From an uncultured Saprospiraceae bacterium (GTDB lineage: Bacteria; Bacteroidota; Bacteroidia; Chitinophagales; Saprospiraceae): a DNA stretch of 8,141 nt. Made by a program: the position numbers and the translations under genes. Each line of letters opens with the position of its first letter. The first letter of the stretch is position 1. Positions 6,909 through 8,141 of the stretch are shown here, piece after piece. The notes under the pieces were generated by a model. It saw nothing but the letters and a program-made list of their open reading frames with translations. It did no database searches and had not been told where the DNA came from. Location of the stretch: NCBI GenBank assembly GCA_937942465.1, contig CALDEO010000089.1:1-8141 (forward strand), read 5' to 3'.

Positions 6909-6956
6909 TTTACACTCAAAGGTAATATTTATTTACTGCTATGTCAATTTTTACAC
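6909..6956. repeat. Direct and inverted repeats around the toxin-antitoxin promoter
   Basis: TTTACAC occurs twice in the same orientation on the plus strand, at 6909-6915 and 6950-6956, exactly 41 bp apart (close to four helical turns). The copies flank the promoter: one lies at the expected transcription start and the other just upstream of the -33 element. A second symmetry, TTACC (6903-6907) with GGTAA (6921-6925), overlaps the -7 element. These could be operator sites for the antitoxin. Only the repeats are seen; binding is inferred, and 5-7 bp repeats can arise by chance in AT-rich DNA. Confidence 0.3.
6917..6948 (-). promoter_or_regulatory. Promoter of the toxin-antitoxin operon
   Basis: On the minus strand, ATTG (6945-6948) is followed after 20 nt by TACCTTTG (6917-6924), an exact TAnnTTTG -7 element with ideal spacing to the -33 TTG. 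Transcription would begin near 6910-6913, leaving a leader of only about 12 nt before the antitoxin ATG. The promoter lies wholly in the 66-bp gap after the hemE stop, so the module is expressed independently of hemE, although read-through from hemE is possible because no terminator is visible. Confidence 0.65.
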
Positions 6957-6965
6957 AGTCTATTT

Positions 6966-7991
6966 TTAATATTTATAACCTTTAACAGTATTTACAAATG
7001 ACTTAACCGTATCAAGTTGCGTATCAGGATATACACCATGACCAAGGTTTGCTATATGATTAGGACCGAATCCTTCCAACATTTTCAGCGTATAATTTTT
7101 TACTTCTTCAGGTGTAGCATACAACTTACATGGGTCCAAGTTACCTTGTACGACTTGATCGTGTCCTAGTTTTTGTCGGGCTACATCGATTGGAATATTC
7201 CAATCCAAACCAATCGCATCTGGGTTTATAGCAGCTAACTCTTCTAAAGCGAACCAAGCTCCTTTACTAAAGAAAATAACAGGTACTTCTGTAATAGCTT
7301 CTTTAATTTGTCTTAACCTTGGTATCATATATTTTCTGTAAATATCTTGATCTAATACACCAGACCAAGAGTCAAATACTTGTACTACATCTACACCTGC
7401 CGCTATCTTTAATTTAAGGTAAGCTATTATCGTTTCAGTCAATTTATCCAATAGCATCTCTGCCTCTACAGGATGTCTGTACAAGAATGCTTTAGCTTTG
7501 CTGAATGTCTTACTACCCTGCCCTTCGAGCATATATGACATTAGCGTCCAAGGAGCTCCAGAAAAACCAATCAATGGCACTCTATTCTGTAATCCCTTTT
7601 TAGTCTCTTTGATCGCTTCAAAGACATAGCCAAGCCTCTGCGCAGCTTCATCGCCATATACCAGATCTGCAACATCTGATGCTCCTTGTATTGTTTTTGG
7701 AAAAAAAGGCCCCTTTCCAGGAATCATTTCATAAGGCAATCCCATTGCTTCTGGTATCACCAATATATCACTAAAAATAATTGCTGCATCTACATTGAGT
7801 TCATCCACTGGCTGGATAGTTACCTCCGCCGCAAGCTTTGGGTTCGTTACCAAACTGATAAATCCATCAACAGATGCTCTTACTTCTCTATACTGCGGCA
7901 GTATTCTACCTGCTTGACGCATTAACCATACTGGAGGTCTCTCCACTTTTTCTTTACGTAATGTTCTTAGTAGCAAGTCGTTCTGTAGCAT
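6966..7991 (-). CDS. hemE: Uroporphyrinogen decarboxylase
   Basis: HemE removes four acetate carboxyl groups from uroporphyrinogen III to give coproporphyrinogen III in cytoplasmic heme synthesis. With the start at 7989-7991 the protein has 341 residues, the usual family length. Active-site landmarks are all present: PPVWLMRQAGR (R25, R29), IIFSDILV (D75), MSYMLEGQGSKTF (Y153), VQVFDSWSG (S208) and NLGHGVYPDT (H318), together with GFSGAPWTL and GLDWNIP. The frame stays open to an ATG at 8045, but the first 18 residues of that form are not family-like, and its coding would run through a near-perfect promoter -7 element at 8012-8019. An intermediate ATG at 8004-8006 falls about where transcription would begin. 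The start at 7991 is therefore preferred. The gene appears monocistronic and is divergent from the gene starting at 8121. Confidence 0.96.
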   Translation of the reverse strand: MLQNDLLLRTLRKEKVERPPVWLMRQAGRILPQYREVRASVDGFISLVTNPKLAAEVTIQPVDELNVDAAIIFSDILVIPEAMGLPYEMIPGKGPFFPKTIQGASDVADLVYGDEAAQRLGYVFEAIKETKKGLQNRVPLIGFSGAPWTLMSYMLEGQGSKTFSKAKAFLYRHPVEAEMLLDKLTETIIAYLKLKIAAGVDVVQVFDSWSGVLDQDIYRKYMIPRLRQIKEAITEVPVIFFSKGAWFALEELAAINPDAIGLDWNIPIDVARQKLGHDQVVQGNLDPCKLYATPEEVKNYTLKMLEGFGPNHIANLGHGVYPDTQLDTVKSFVNTVKGYKY

Positions 7992-8011
7992 ATTATTTTC
8001 AATCATAGTCA

Positions 8012-8045
8012 CAAAGGTAGAATTCGGTATGTAATTATTTTGCAA
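8012..8045 (-). promoter_or_regulatory. Candidate promoter of hemE
   Basis: On the minus strand TACCTTTG (8012-8019) is an exact TAnnTTTG -7 element, identical to the one of the toxin-antitoxin operon. A TTG at 8043-8045 lies 23 nt upstream, at the long end of accepted spacing (17-23). Transcription would start near 8005-8008, giving a leader of about 15 nt to the ATG at 7991. This helps decide the hemE start. The -7 element is convincing; the -33 assignment is weaker. Confidence 0.55.
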
Positions 8046-8120
8046 TAAAACGTTAGATTGTATATAATATCGTGATTTTATCTAGCGACAAGTCAATATG
8101 GTCGCATCAAATAACAGATT

Positions 8121-8141
8121 ATGAAAAAATTAGTTGTCTTA
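8121..8141 (+). CDS. Start of an unidentified gene, truncated by the window edge
   Basis: An ATG at 8121 opens seven codons reading MKKLVVL before the sequence ends. The gene would be divergent from hemE, with about 130 bp between the two starts. Such a beginning fits several families: Sir2-type NAD-dependent deacylases of Bacteroidota often start MKKLVVLTGAG, and some MurD ligases or Rossmann-fold enzymes start similarly. Seven residues cannot decide between these, or even prove the gene. No clear promoter consensus precedes it. Confidence 0.35.

Noticed and set aside
7686..7925. 79-codon plus-strand frame inside hemE
   Set aside because: It is antisense to conserved hemE coding sequence, and the product is a Cys/His/Trp-rich shadow without family likeness.
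8055..8082. TTG-N18-TATCTAG as a promoter for the gene at 8121
   Set aside because: The -7 part does not match TAnnTTTG at three of the last four positions, and the sequence is AT-rich enough for this by chance.

Overview
The window looks like chromosomal DNA from an AT-rich member of the Bacteroidota (Bacteroidetes). Four things point there: a bacillithiol-synthesis gene of the BshC type, an outer-membrane beta-barrel/TonB-receptor-like protein paired with a GLPGLI-family periplasmic protein (a combination typical of this phylum), a lack of strong Shine-Dalgarno sequences before most genes, and three promoters of the phylum-specific form TTG-N(19-23)-TAnnTTTG. The genus cannot be fixed from the sequence alone.

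Layout, left to right. (1) Positions 1-992, plus strand: the 3' part of bshC, whose start lies outside the window. (2) Positions 995-1846, minus strand: complete accD (carboxyltransferase beta subunit of acetyl-CoA carboxylase), convergent with bshC with only 2 bp between the stop codons. Its promoter lies at about 1911-1940. (3) Positions 1847-2199: a 353-bp divergent intergenic region. (4) Positions 2200-5022 and 5068-5808, plus strand: a likely two-gene operon for a 940-residue outer-membrane beta-barrel protein with carboxypeptidase-regulatory-like and plug domains, and a secreted GLPGLI-family protein. (5) Positions 5824-6899, minus strand: a type II toxin-antitoxin pair, an antitoxin with a MbcA/ParS/Xre (DUF2384) C-terminal domain followed 2 nt later by a RES-domain toxin that starts with GTG. 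Its own promoter sits in the 66-bp gap after hemE. (6) Positions 6966-7991, minus strand: hemE, uroporphyrinogen decarboxylase, with its own promoter. That promoter shows the longer reading frame (to 8045) is not the real start. (7) Positions 8121-8141, plus strand: the first seven codons of a further gene, divergent from hemE.

Three genes are core metabolism: low-molecular-weight thiol synthesis (bshC), fatty-acid synthesis (accD) and heme synthesis (hemE). The accessory content is the envelope pair and the RES/Xre module. RES toxins characterised elsewhere degrade NAD+ and are neutralised by the cognate Xre/MbcA-type antitoxin, so this pair is the best candidate for a stress, defence or addiction function. 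No RNA genes, CRISPR arrays, insertion sequences or prophage genes were recognised. The most distinctive unexplained sequence is the repeat arrangement around the toxin-antitoxin promoter and the long N-terminal extension of the antitoxin. I see no convincing wholly new system.
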